NCBI GenBank assembly: GCA_021648585.1
Contig: JAKISM010000015.1
Location: 1-25,505 of the forward strand
Direction: 5' to 3'
DNA length: 25,505 bases
Source of the DNA: Devosiaceae bacterium
Lineage (GTDB): Bacteria > Pseudomonadota > Alphaproteobacteria > Rhizobiales > Devosiaceae
Below the pieces are notes generated by a model. The model was given only the letters and a program-made list of their open reading frames with translations. It had not been told where the DNA came from and made no database searches. A program made the translations under genes and the position numbers. Positions 7,588 through 15,277 of this stretch are shown here, piece by piece; the first letter of the stretch is position 1, and each line of letters begins with the position of its first letter.

Positions 7588-9068
7588 TATTTTGCCAATT
7601 CCAATATTTTATCAATATCTAAATTAGCCTCTAAATGCGCCGCCAACTCATCTAACACCTGCTCGATTTGCGCTTGATAATTTAAGGTTGTTTCAGCTTT
7701 AGCCCCTAAATGAGATAAGAAGTTTTGTCTAAAACCATCATTGGCAAAAATCCCATGTAAATATGTTCCGCTTATAAGTCCATCACATGAAATTGCCCCC
7801 TCATTTTCATTATTATTTAGCGCAAAGGGACGTTGACAATCCTCCCCTTCGCTCACCCCTAAATGCATATGATAGGCGTTAATTTTTTGCCCAAAAACAG
7901 CATCAATCGCTGTGATATTTTCAAGCTGTTTTTGCTTGGTTAATCTTGTGCTTATATTAAGCAACCCTAACCCCTCAATATTTTGCGCTTTGCCCTCAAT
8001 GCCTAATGGATCAGAAATGAGCTTGCCCAAAATCTGATAGCCGCCGCAAATTCCAAGCACTGGTTTGTTAGCTCGCACATGCGCTTTAATATCAATATCC
8101 CAACCCTGTTCTAAGATAAATTTCATATCAGAAATGGTGGCTTTTGAGCCAGGAATAATAATTAAATCAGCATTTTGTGGGATTGAGCGCCCAGCCTCAA
8201 TCATATCAACAAATATATTTTCTTCAGCAATTAATGGATCAAAATCATCAAAATTAGCAATGCGAGATAATTTTAATATTGCAATATGGAACAGACCAAG
8301 TTGTTTATCTGTTGTTTTTTGCTCAAGCGCTAACACGTCTTCGGCGGGCAATTTATTTGCTTTAGGAAAAAACGGCACTAACCCCAATGTAGGTTGTTTT
8401 GTATGTTTTTCTATTATTTTTAATCCGTCAGTAAATAGGCTTTTGTCGCCTTGAAATTTATTTATTATGCTACCAACAATTAGCTTCTTATCTTTTTCGT
8501 CAATCACCTCTAATGTGCCAATGATTGAAGCAATAACGCCGCCTCGTGAAATATCACCTATTAAAACCACAGGCACATTGGCGTTTTGTGCAAAGCCAAA
8601 ATTTGCCAAGTCATTATGACGTAAATTCACCTCTGATGCCGAGCCTGCGCCCTCAACTAAGATATAATCATAATTTTGTTTTAGCTCCTCAAACGCTTTA
8701 AGAACATCTGGCATGTATTTTTCTCGAATTGAGAAATATTTCTTTGCGCTCATAGAGGCAATGCGCTCTCCTCTAATAATAAGTTGCGCTTTGCTGTCAT
8801 GTTCTGGCTTTAATAATATGGGGTTCATATTGGTTTCTGGCTCAAGCCCTGCAGCTTTTGCTTGTAATGCTTGTGCACGGCCTATCTCGCCACCATTTTC
8901 ACAAACGCTTGCGTTATTTGACATGTTTTGCGGCTTAAAGGGAGCAACTTTAATATTGCGGTTTTTTAACGCTCGACAAAGCCCTGCAACTATTAGCGAT
9001 TTACCAACATCTGAGCCTGTGCCCATAAACATTATTGCTTTGACTTTCATTGTTATCTGGGCGCTCAT
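7587..9068 (-). CDS. cobQ: Cobyric acid synthase CobQ
   Basis: CobQ (CbiP) amidates the b, d, e and g carboxylates of adenosylcobyrinic acid a,c-diamide using glutamine and ATP. The 493 residues include the N-terminal dethiobiotin-synthetase-like ATP site with GTGSDVGKS (16-24) and KPQNMSNNA, and a C-terminal class I glutamine amidotransferase domain with the nucleophile in LGICGGYQILG (Cys341) and the histidine in SGTYLHGIF (His438). The first ATG overlaps the cobB stop (TAATG); the internal ATG at 9050 (MKVKAIMF) corresponds better to the usual family N-terminus and is an alternative. Neither has a strong ribosome site, consistent with coupled translation. The gene again overlaps the next one by a TAATG junction. 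Confidence 0.96.
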   Translation of the reverse strand: MSAQITMKVKAIMFMGTGSDVGKSLIVAGLCRALKNRNIKVAPFKPQNMSNNASVCENGGEIGRAQALQAKAAGLEPETNMNPILLKPEHDSKAQLIIRGERIASMSAKKYFSIREKYMPDVLKAFEELKQNYDYILVEGAGSASEVNLRHNDLANFGFAQNANVPVVLIGDISRGGVIASIIGTLEVIDEKDKKLIVGSIINKFQGDKSLFTDGLKIIEKHTKQPTLGLVPFFPKANKLPAEDVLALEQKTTDKQLGLFHIAILKLSRIANFDDFDPLIAEENIFVDMIEAGRSIPQNADLIIIPGSKATISDMKFILEQGWDIDIKAHVRANKPVLGICGGYQILGKLISDPLGIEGKAQNIEGLGLLNISTRLTKQKQLENITAIDAVFGQKINAYHMHLGVSEGEDCQRPFALNNNENEGAISCDGLISGTYLHGIFANDGFRQNFLSHLGAKAETTLNYQAQIEQVLDELAAHLEANLDIDKILELAK

Positions 9069-10366
9069 TATTGTGTCTCGCTATTTGCAGAAATAATATG
9101 TGCGTAAGAGCCCATAATATTATCTTTTATTATTCCTATATTGAGCAATTTTTCACCATAAGAATCTTTGGCACTAAAAAGCGCTGGTAATTTAGATTTA
9201 GTGCAAGTTGAATAGTGAAACTCATGCCCCAACAAGTTTTTTGCAAATGGCAGTGGGCTTTTATGGCTAAGATGGCGGTAGCCTAAAATGCGTTTGGGGC
9301 TGTTAATGGCGCTACTTATTGGCAATAGCCCGCTCATTTTATGGCTAGTTCCATTTTTATCTATCAGGCTTTCACCAAGCACCATAAAACCTCCGCATTC
9401 GCCATAAATTAGTGCGTTCCTATTGGCGGCGTCAATTAGTCCTTTGAAAAAAACATCACAATTAGCAAGTTTTTGAGCATATAATTCAGGATAACCACCA
9501 GGTAAAAATACTGCATCAGCTTCGCTGTTAGGCGCTTCATTATTAAGGGGTGAAAAAAAACTAATTTGCGCTCCTTGTGTCTGCCAGCTTAGCAAAATAT
9601 GCTGGTAAATAAAGGCAAAGCAATCATCTTTGGCAATGGCAATATGTTGTCCTAGTGGGGCAAGTTGTGGGATATTATTTTGCTTTTTAAGAGGCAAAGC
9701 AAGCGCTAATATACTATCTAAATCAAGCGAGTTTGCAATTATTTTTGCCCCCTGAGAAATCAAGCTTTCAGCCTTTGCAATTTCATTTGGTAGGGTAAGC
9801 CCAAGATGGCGGCTTTTAATTTTAAGCGCATCATTTTTATAAATTGTACCAAGCACCGTTATTTTTAACGGCTCAAGCGCTTCACGCAACATTTTTTCAT
9901 GCCTAATTGATGCAACTTTATTTAATATTACTCCTGCAATATTTATATCTTTATTATAATTCTTAAAGCCAAAAATTAGAGCCGCAATAGATTGTGCCAT
10001 TGAGGAACAATCTATTACTAGGATTATTGGCAAGCTTAATTTCAAAGCTAAATTAGCGCTAGAGCCAGCGCCGTTTGCCCCACCATCAAACAGACCCATA
10101 GCACCTTCAATTAATAATAGATCAGCATCCTTTGCCTGCGAATAACTTAAGCTTTGAAGTTCTTTTTCACCAAAAGCAAAATCATCAAGATTGATAGCAG
10201 GGGAATTTGCCGCCAAGCTTAAATATTGCCCATCAATATAATCGGGACCTGATTTTGCTGGTGCAATTTTCAAACCTATATTGCTTAAGGCCCTAATGAG
10301 CGAAAGCGAAATAATGGTTTTACCTGAACCAGAATTTGGCGCTGCAATGATTAAGCCCTTTGTCAA
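9068..10366 (-). CDS. cobB: Cobyrinic/hydrogenobyrinic acid a,c-diamide synthase CobB
   Basis: CobB (CbiA family) amidates carboxylates a and c of the corrin ring; in CobNST organisms this happens on hydrogenobyrinic acid, before cobalt insertion. The 432 residues match the family length. A P-loop-like APNSGSGKT is at residues 9-17, the substrate segment KSGPDYIDGQYL follows at 38-49, and the C-terminal glutaminase domain shows YGECGGFMVLGESL with the catalytic Cys324. The start codon appears to be TTG at 10366, preceded by AAAGGG about 8 bases upstream; no ATG lies near the conserved N-terminus. The gene leads the leftward operon and is divergent from cbiD across only 45 bp (10367-10411), too short for a cobalamin riboswitch. 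Confidence 0.95.
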   Translation of the reverse strand: MTKGLIIAAPNSGSGKTIISLSLIRALSNIGLKIAPAKSGPDYIDGQYLSLAANSPAINLDDFAFGEKELQSLSYSQAKDADLLLIEGAMGLFDGGANGAGSSANLALKLSLPIILVIDCSSMAQSIAALIFGFKNYNKDINIAGVILNKVASIRHEKMLREALEPLKITVLGTIYKNDALKIKSRHLGLTLPNEIAKAESLISQGAKIIANSLDLDSILALALPLKKQNNIPQLAPLGQHIAIAKDDCFAFIYQHILLSWQTQGAQISFFSPLNNEAPNSEADAVFLPGGYPELYAQKLANCDVFFKGLIDAANRNALIYGECGGFMVLGESLIDKNGTSHKMSGLLPISSAINSPKRILGYRHLSHKSPLPFAKNLLGHEFHYSTCTKSKLPALFSAKDSYGEKLLNIGIIKDNIMGSYAHIISANSETQ

Positions 10367-10411
10367 TTATAAACCCTTTCGTTTGTTAAGTTAAAACTAT
10401 ATATTATTGCC

Positions 10412-11527
10412 ATGAATGAGAAAGCACAAATTAGCAAGCAGGGCAAAAAACCTCTTAAAAGAGGTTTTACAACGGGCGCTTGTGCAACGGCGGCAGTAAA
10501 ATCTGCGCTTAATGCGCTTATTAATGGTGAATTTTTAGATCCTGTGACAATTATTTTGCCTAAAGGGCAAAAAGTTAGTTTTAAGGTAGAGCGAGAATCA
10601 CAACAATTATCAAAAGAGAATTTTGCTAAAGCGGGCACAATAAAAGATGCAGGGGACGACCCTGATATTACGCATGGGGCGCTTATTATTGCCAAAATAT
10701 CGCACGCAAAAAAGGGTGCTGGTATTAGTTTTAGTGCAGGGAAGGGCGTTGGTACAATTACCAAAGCTGGTCTAATGCTTGAAATTGGGCAAGCGGCGAT
10801 TAATCCTGTGCCACGCCTTATGATGGAGCAAGAAATTGCGCAGTTTTGTAAAAGATATAAAATTGAGCCAGATTTTAATGTTGAAATATCGGTGCCAAAT
10901 GGCAAAAAATTAGCAAAAAAAACCCTCAATCCAAGACTTGGTATTTTGGGCGGGCTATCTATTCTTGGTACGAGCGGAATTGTTGTGCCCTATTCTTGCT
11001 CGGCTTGGATTAGCTCAATTCATTCGGGGATAAATGTTGCTAAAGCAAATGGTATAGAGCATATAATTTGCGCAACTGGTAATGTTTCAGAAAACGCCGC
11101 CAAAGAAAAATTTAATTATCCAGATATTGCCTATATTGAAATGGGTGATTTTGTTGGCGGCACGCTTAAATTTTTACGCAAAAACCCTGTTGGTAAAATT
11201 TCTATCATTGGTGGGTTTGCAAAAATTTCAAAATTAGCAAATGGTGCAATGGATCTTCATTCAAAACGCTCTGAGGTTGATTTTGAATTTTTAGCAAAAT
11301 TAGCAAAACAATTAGGGGCAAATGAAAAATTAGTGCAAGAGATTTTAGGGGCGAACACAGGCAAGCAGGTGTTAGAATTAAGTGTGGCGGTGAATTTGCC
11401 CTTAACGAAAATGATTGCGCAAATGGCGCAATATGAGGCGCAAAAAATGCTGAAAAATGATGATATAGAGCTTGATGTTTTAATCACAAATCGAGCAGGT
11501 GAGATTGTAGCTAATAGTGAAGAATAA
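10412..11527 (+). CDS. cbiD: Cobalt-precorrin-5B C1-methyltransferase CbiD
   Basis: CbiD methylates C-1 of precorrin-5B with S-adenosylmethionine as part of ring contraction chemistry, giving a precorrin-6A. The 371 residues contain the family N-terminus KRGFTTGACATAAVKSALNALI, the GAGISFSAGKGVGTITKAGL core, NPVPRLMM, LGGLSILGTSGIVVPYS, and the C-terminal MGDFVGGTLKFLRKNP. CbiD is formally the enzyme of the anaerobic, early-cobalt pathway; here it is found in a genome with the late-insertion chelatase CobST, where it presumably stands in for CobF. It is followed 4 bp later by cobK. No Shine-Dalgarno is visible before the ATG, and a -10-like TATATT at 10400-10405 would place transcription start at or next to the ATG, so a leaderless message is possible. 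Confidence 0.95.
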   Translation: MNEKAQISKQGKKPLKRGFTTGACATAAVKSALNALINGEFLDPVTIILPKGQKVSFKVERESQQLSKENFAKAGTIKDAGDDPDITHGALIIAKISHAKKGAGISFSAGKGVGTITKAGLMLEIGQAAINPVPRLMMEQEIAQFCKRYKIEPDFNVEISVPNGKKLAKKTLNPRLGILGGLSILGTSGIVVPYSCSAWISSIHSGINVAKANGIEHIICATGNVSENAAKEKFNYPDIAYIEMGDFVGGTLKFLRKNPVGKISIIGGFAKISKLANGAMDLHSKRSEVDFEFLAKLAKQLGANEKLVQEILGANTGKQVLELSVAVNLPLTKMIAQMAQYEAQKMLKNDDIELDVLITNRAGEIVANSEE

Positions 11528-11531
11528 AATA

Positions 11532-12275
11532 ATGAAAATACTAATTTTTGGCGGCACAAGAGAAGCAATAGAATTTGCCAATATATTGGGTGAAGAGGGG
11601 CATGAAATTATATTTAGCTTAGCTGGCAGAACCAAAAATCCTAAATTACCAAAATATGGGCAGGTGCGTATTGGTGGGTTTGGTGGTGCAGAAAAAATAG
11701 CTGAGTTTTTAAGTCAAGAAAATATTGATTTAATAATTGATATAACGCACCCTTACGCACAAAATATCTCAAATCAACTTGTTGATGCCGCTAGTTTATC
11801 GCAAAAATCATTATTGCGTTTTAAGCGCCCACATTGGCACAAAAACAATGAAAATGACTGGCAAGAATTTGAAAATGTTGCACAAGCAATTAAGCAATTA
11901 CCTCAAAATGCAACTTGCTTTATTAGTACGGGCCATAAGGGATTAGAGGAATTAGAGAAGCGTCCTGATTGTAAATTTTTAGTACGTCTGATTGAAGCGC
12001 CAAAAATTACATTGGCGCAAAATTGCACTACTATTTTCTCTCGCCCGCCGTATGAATTGAGCGATGAACTTGCTCTTATGAAGCAACATAAAATTACACA
12101 TCTGTTAAGTAAAAACTCTGGATCTGAGCAGACAAAAGCAAAAATAGAGGCGGCATTAGATTTAGATATAGATATTTTTATGATTGCCCGCCCTAAGCTA
12201 AAAGTAGCTAATGAGTTTTTCTCCACAGATCATCTTTTGAGTTATATCGCAAAATCAAGCGCTGTTTTAAGATGA
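11532..12275 (+). CDS. cobK: Precorrin-6A reductase CobK/CbiJ
   Basis: CobK reduces precorrin-6A to precorrin-6B with NADPH. The 247 residues start MKILIFGGTREAIEFANIL, with the family's N-terminal GGT nucleotide-binding loop, followed by LIIDITHPYAQNISNQLVDA and RFKRPHW, all characteristic of CobK/CbiJ, and the later FISTGHKGLEEL and HLLSKNSGSEQTKAKIEAA. I use the ATG at 11532; a GTG at 11517 is in frame but inside the end of cbiD and adds only five residues. Spacing after cbiD is 4 bp, so the two form an operon supplying consecutive steps. The gene converges on the HisN-like gene with 16 bp between stops, where a small palindrome (AGATTA-TT-TAATCT, 12285-12298) lies. Confidence 0.93.
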   Translation: MKILIFGGTREAIEFANILGEEGHEIIFSLAGRTKNPKLPKYGQVRIGGFGGAEKIAEFLSQENIDLIIDITHPYAQNISNQLVDAASLSQKSLLRFKRPHWHKNNENDWQEFENVAQAIKQLPQNATCFISTGHKGLEELEKRPDCKFLVRLIEAPKITLAQNCTTIFSRPPYELSDELALMKQHKITHLLSKNSGSEQTKAKIEAALDLDIDIFMIARPKLKVANEFFSTDHLLSYIAKSSAVLR

Positions 12276-12291
12276 TAGAAATATAGATTAT

Positions 12292-13110
12292 TTAATCTCT
12301 CAAATACCTATCCAAAATATCAAGTGCTTCATTTAACAATTCAGGTGTAGCGGCGGCGATTATATTGCCGCCATTATGGGCGCTTTTTTTATTCCAAGTT
12401 GAAACCACTGCGCCTGAATTTTCAATTATTGCAATGAGCGGCGCAATATCGCATTGCTTTAGATCTGGCTCAATTATTAAATCAATTTGCCCCATTGCCA
12501 ATAGCGCATAGGCGTAACAATCAACACCATAACGCGCGAGCCGAACTTTACCTTCTATTTCATCATAGGCGGCTCGTTGTGTTGGTTTTGCAAAAAGAGC
12601 TGGTGTAGTGGTGAACATAATCGCTTCTGATAGGTTTTTTGTGGTGCTTGAAATTAGTGGAGTGATTTTTCCTTGATAAATATATTCAGCTTTTTTGCCT
12701 GTTGCGATAAATATTTCACCAGTAAAAGGCTGGCTCATTAGTCCTGCTATTGCTGTTTTATCATCAAGTAGCCCTATCAATGTGCCCCACGTAGGCAGGC
12801 CAGAAATAAATGCACGAGTGCCATCTATTGGATCAATTACCCAAGCGTAGGGGTTATTGGTGATTTTATCGTCTAATTCTTCACCAAAAATCGAGTGGGA
12901 GGGATAGGCTCTTTCAATAACTTCTCTGATTTTTTGTTCAGCGTCTCTATCGGCTTTGGTAACTGGATCAAAACCTTGTTTAAGCTTGTTTTCAATAACT
13001 AAAGAAGAGCGAAATAGCGGCAAAGTTATTTTAGATGCCGCTTTTGTTGCTTCAAGCATTGTTTCTTGAAGAGTCTTGGTATCTTGTAAAATTTTGGTAT
13101 CTAATTTCAT
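12292..13110 (-). CDS. hisN: Inositol-monophosphatase-family phosphatase, probable histidinol-phosphatase HisN
   Basis: The 272 residues show the metal-dependent phosphatase signatures: DPVTKADRDAEQKIREVI, SIFGEELDD with the first metal-binding acids, WVIDPIDGTRAFISGLPTWG (the DPIDGT motif), and QCDIAPLIAIIENSGAVVS (the third acidic site, here CDIAP in place of the commoner WDxAA). IMPase-family members in alphaproteobacteria next to an N-formylglutamate amidohydrolase are often annotated as histidinol-phosphatase (last dephosphorylation in histidine synthesis), but inositol or other sugar phosphates cannot be excluded. I choose the ATG at 13110 because GAGAG lies about 5 bases upstream; an in-frame GTG at 13149 has no ribosome site. 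The gene is divergent from the candidate small RNA at 13285-13371. Confidence 0.85.
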   Translation of the reverse strand: MKLDTKILQDTKTLQETMLEATKAASKITLPLFRSSLVIENKLKQGFDPVTKADRDAEQKIREVIERAYPSHSIFGEELDDKITNNPYAWVIDPIDGTRAFISGLPTWGTLIGLLDDKTAIAGLMSQPFTGEIFIATGKKAEYIYQGKITPLISSTTKNLSEAIMFTTTPALFAKPTQRAAYDEIEGKVRLARYGVDCYAYALLAMGQIDLIIEPDLKQCDIAPLIAIIENSGAVVSTWNKKSAHNGGNIIAAATPELLNEALDILDRYLRD

Positions 13111-13284
13111 TTTACTCTCGAAATTCTTATCTCTAAGCAACTTATACACAGAAATTGATTCATTTTTGCAACAGTTTTTAAGGTTTTGCAGGGTTTTTGA
13201 AGTAAAAACGTAAGAGCTATTGTCCTAAAGGGCAAATCAGTTCACAAAAAGTGGGCATGATGGTTTGGGGCTTTTATGTTTTTA

Positions 13285-13371
13285 GGCTCTTTAACCGTTT
13301 TCCTCCCTAGGGGCGTAGATCTATATATATGGTCTATATAAACCCCAACTCGGGTCGATTTGGGGCTTATT
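13285..13371 (+). ncRNA. Candidate suhB/mmgR-type small RNA
   Basis: The 316 bp between 13111 and 13426 have no gene. They contain TTTCCTCCCT at 13299-13308, which I recall as the conserved unpaired core of the alphaproteobacterial suhB (mmgR) RNA family, first noticed beside a suhB-type inositol-monophosphatase gene, as here. Downstream is a hairpin TAGATC/GGTCTA (13316-13321 with 13331-13336), enclosed by GGGG (13310-13313) and CCCC (13343-13346), and then a second stem CCCCAA/TTGGGG (13343-13348 with 13360-13365). Boundaries are estimates, and no convincing promoter is seen. A further small hairpin, TTGTCC-TAAA-GGGCAA, lies at 13220-13235. RNA class is inferred from the decamer and context only. 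Confidence 0.5.
13343..13365 (-). terminator. Probable terminator of the N-formylglutamate amidohydrolase gene
   Basis: On the minus strand CCCCAA pairs with TTGGGG around an 11-base loop that can pair further, and the stem is followed by TTTATAT. It lies about 60 bp past the amidohydrolase stop. The same stem could also end the plus-strand small RNA, although the plus-strand T-run is poor. Confidence 0.45.
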
Positions 13372-13426
13372 CATTAGTTTCTTTGTCGGCCCATTTTTTA
13401 GAAGCTTTTATTTTATCTAAATAAGA

Positions 13427-14386
13427 TTATTGCGCAGCATTAGATTGAATGCGTGCAAGAGTTGCAATGTCTAAATTAATTAGGGATTTAATGAGATTAT
13501 CAATTATTTGTTTTAGGGCATTATAATTAGTGGCCTTTATAAATGTTGCTTCGTTCATATAAAGATGGCGTGAGATTTCTATTTGAATTGCATGAATATT
13601 ATGCGCTGGGTTGGCGTAAGAATTGGTAATGAAGCCTCCTGCATAGGGGCGATTGCGTGAGACCTTTAGCCCGTTTCCAGAAAAATGACTTTCTATTACA
13701 TCAACAATTATTTTTGAACATGTTGTGCCATGCCTATCACCTAAAACAATGTCTGGTGCTGTGCGCTCCTTTGCCGCAGGAAAATTTGATTGCATAAATT
13801 TTGGCAAAGAATTATCGATTTTTAGTTGGCTTGAGTGAGAAAGGTTGGGCCGAGAAAGGTTAGGCATAGAGTGGCAATCAATAAGTAGCGCAATGCCAAA
13901 CCTTTCTAGGGTTTTTGTGAGTAGTTTTTGCAAAGTAAGATGATAGGGACGATAAATCCCCTCAATGCGCATATGTGCGTCTTCAATAGTTAGCTTTTTT
14001 GAATAAATATTTTTATTTTGCGCAACAATTTTTGCCAAAGTGCCAATGCCAGATTTTACACGGGGTGAATTTATATTATAATTGCTTGGCAATTTTTCAG
14101 CAAACATTGTTTGATCAAGTTCATAAGGCTCACGATTTACATCTAAATAGGCACGTGGAAAATGGGCGTGCAATAACGGCGCCCCTAAATGGGGAGCTCG
14201 GGAGAATAAATCATTTACATAAGCATCTTCAGAAAGACGAATTGAAACCTTGTCCAATTTACTCATTTCTAAAAAGCGCTTTGGGTAGTCCGAGCCTGAA
14301 TGGGCTGAATTAAAAACTAGCGGTGCTATTGCTCTTTTGGGAGCAATAGTTTCAAATGCAGGTCTGTTATGATAATCTGAGCGCAT
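13427..14386 (-). CDS. N-formylglutamate amidohydrolase family protein
   Basis: The 319 residues match the N-formylglutamate amidohydrolase (HutG-like) zinc hydrolase family: VFNSAHSGSDYP near the N-terminus, ARAPHLGAPL-like SRAPHLGAPLLHAHFPRAYLDVNREPYELD, YRPYHLTLQKLL, LLIDCHSMP, DIVLGDRHGTTC, and RNRPYAGGFITNSYANP with QIEISRHLYMNE. The histidine and acidic residues in these blocks are the expected metal ligands and base. Such enzymes release formate from N-formyl-L-glutamate in histidine degradation, but no other hut gene is nearby, so a different N-acyl amino acid or peptide-like substrate is possible. It lies between the HisN-like gene and cpdR, an order I recall from rhizobia. An AGGT about 4 bases before the ATG is the only visible ribosome site. 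Confidence 0.88.
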   Translation of the reverse strand: MRSDYHNRPAFETIAPKRAIAPLVFNSAHSGSDYPKRFLEMSKLDKVSIRLSEDAYVNDLFSRAPHLGAPLLHAHFPRAYLDVNREPYELDQTMFAEKLPSNYNINSPRVKSGIGTLAKIVAQNKNIYSKKLTIEDAHMRIEGIYRPYHLTLQKLLTKTLERFGIALLIDCHSMPNLSRPNLSHSSQLKIDNSLPKFMQSNFPAAKERTAPDIVLGDRHGTTCSKIIVDVIESHFSGNGLKVSRNRPYAGGFITNSYANPAHNIHAIQIEISRHLYMNEATFIKATNYNALKQIIDNLIKSLINLDIATLARIQSNAAQ

Positions 14387-14557
14387 TGTACCTATTTTAA
14401 TTCATAATTTGGACTTCATTGACTGAAACTAGTATAAAGCGTACTTAAAATAAAAAGAAAGAGTATTTATTTATAATTTTATACATTGATAAACTTGAAT
14501 TAAGTATATTGCTGTAAATAGCATTTGATTTTAGTGTAACTGAGTGAAGGATTTTTT

Positions 14558-14917
14558 ATGAACCGTATTTTATTGGCAGAAGATGATGATGATATGCGTC
14601 AATTCCTAACACGTGCTCTTAAGGGGGCAGGTTATGATGTTGTTTCGTTTGATAATGGCAAGTCAGCATATGAAAAATTGCGTGAAGAGCCGTTTGCACT
14701 ATTATTATCTGATATTGTAATGCCAGAAATGGACGGGATTGAGTTAGCACGCCGTGCTACCGAATTAGATCCTGATCTTAAAGTCATGTTCATTACAGGA
14801 TTTGCAGCTGTGGCGCTTAACCCTGATAGTAACGCACCAAAGGACGCTTCTGTTTTATCAAAGCCAATTCACCTAAAGGACTTAGTGAACGAGGTTGAGC
14901 GCTTGTTGGCGGCTTAG
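14558..14917 (+). CDS. cpdR: Cell-cycle response regulator CpdR
   Basis: This 119-residue single-domain receiver contains the acidic pocket AEDDDDM (residues 7-13), the phosphoacceptor Asp52 in LLLSDIVMPEMDG, the T/S position in VMFITGFAAVAL, and the conserved Lys in VLSKPIH. There is no output domain. In Caulobacter and rhizobia CpdR, when unphosphorylated, localises ClpXP and primes it to degrade cell-cycle substrates; the CckA-ChpT phosphorelay switches it off. The sequence ends in Ala-Ala, the same C-terminal signal reported to mark CpdR itself for ClpXP degradation. AAGGA six bases before the ATG supports the start. Its 170-bp upstream region is very AT-rich; I looked for the CtrA box TTAA-N7-TTAA and saw no full copy. 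Confidence 0.95.
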   Translation: MNRILLAEDDDDMRQFLTRALKGAGYDVVSFDNGKSAYEKLREEPFALLLSDIVMPEMDGIELARRATELDPDLKVMFITGFAAVALNPDSNAPKDASVLSKPIHLKDLVNEVERLLAA

Positions 14918-14928
14918 TTATATCTCAC

Positions 14929-15047
14929 GGCTCGCACCGCTTATACCATGACGGCACGAAGATGTGCCTATGTTATAAGCTGAGCCTCCGATGGGGCGCC
15001 GCATGGGCGGCGGCTTGCGTTTAAGCTCGCTGAACTCGTGCAGTGAG
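14929..15047 (+). ncRNA. Run of three hairpins between cpdR and tRNA-Val, candidate structured RNA
   Basis: This GC-richer stretch can fold three times. Hairpin 1 is a long interrupted stem: GGCTC (14929-14933) with GAGCC (14982-14986); GCTTATA (14939-14945) with TATAAGC (14974-14980); CAT/ATG; and GGCAC (14953-14957) with GTGCC (14964-14968), about 20 pairs in all. Hairpin 2 is CGCCGC-ATGG-GCGGCG (14997-15012). Hairpin 3 is CTCGCTG (15026-15032) with CAGTGAG (15041-15047) around an 8-base loop. Strand is assumed from the flanking genes. I do not recognise the family; it could be a small RNA, the cpdR 3' untranslated region with a terminator, or a decayed repeat. Confidence 0.45.
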
Positions 15048-15142
15048 TGTGAAAAGAAAAATATTTATCACCATTCTTTTATTGACCCAAACAAAGCCAT
15101 GTGGTTTATCGCCAGAGATATTTCATATATCAAAACAAAGAT

Positions 15143-15217
15143 GGGCGTATAGCTCAGCGGGAGAGCACTACATTGACATTGTAGGGGTCACTGGTTCAAT
15201 CCCAGTTACGCCCACCA
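15143..15217 (+). tRNA. tRNA-Val (anticodon GAC)
   Basis: A complete cloverleaf is visible: acceptor GGGCGTA/TACGCCC, D stem GCTC/GAGC, anticodon stem CTACA/TGTAG with loop TTGACAT (anticodon GAC at 15175-15177), T stem ACTGG/CCAGT with loop TTCAATC, discriminator A and an encoded CCA (15215-15217). A T-run follows. The intact gene sits at the left edge of the island; its 3' part is repeated at 17432, so the functional 3' end was most likely supplied by the integrating element. Confidence 0.97.
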
Positions 15218-15224
15218 TCTTTTT
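15156..15224 (+). repeat. att-like direct repeat, left copy (inside tRNA-Val)
   Basis: Runs from the D-loop of tRNA-Val through CCA and ATCTTTTT. It matches 17432-17500 in 68 of 69 bases; the single difference is T at 15200 versus C at 17476 in the T-loop. A direct repeat of a tRNA 3' end is the usual scar of tyrosine-recombinase integration. Confidence 0.9.
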
Positions 15225-15254
15225 ATTATTTTGCTTCATATATCTTCCTTTGCA

Positions 15255-15277
15255 ATTACCAGGCTTGATCCGATAAT
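15255..15277. repeat. Degenerate palindromic repeat-like sequence
   Basis: ATTACC and GATAAT flank GGCTTGATCC, giving an imperfect hairpin. It resembles a worn copy of the CCGG-TCAAG-type palindromes scattered in alphaproteobacterial genomes. Only one copy is in the window, so this is weak. Confidence 0.25.

Noticed and set aside
10367..10411. Cobalamin riboswitch between cobB and cbiD
   Set aside because: The interval is only 45 bp, too short, and no B12-box-like sequence is seen.
14387..14557. CtrA binding site upstream of cpdR
   Set aside because: Isolated TTAA elements occur in this AT-rich stretch, but no TTAA-N7-TTAA pair was found.
15043..15276. 77-residue open frame running through tRNA-Val
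   Set aside because: It starts with GTG, crosses the whole tRNA and has no recognisable protein content.
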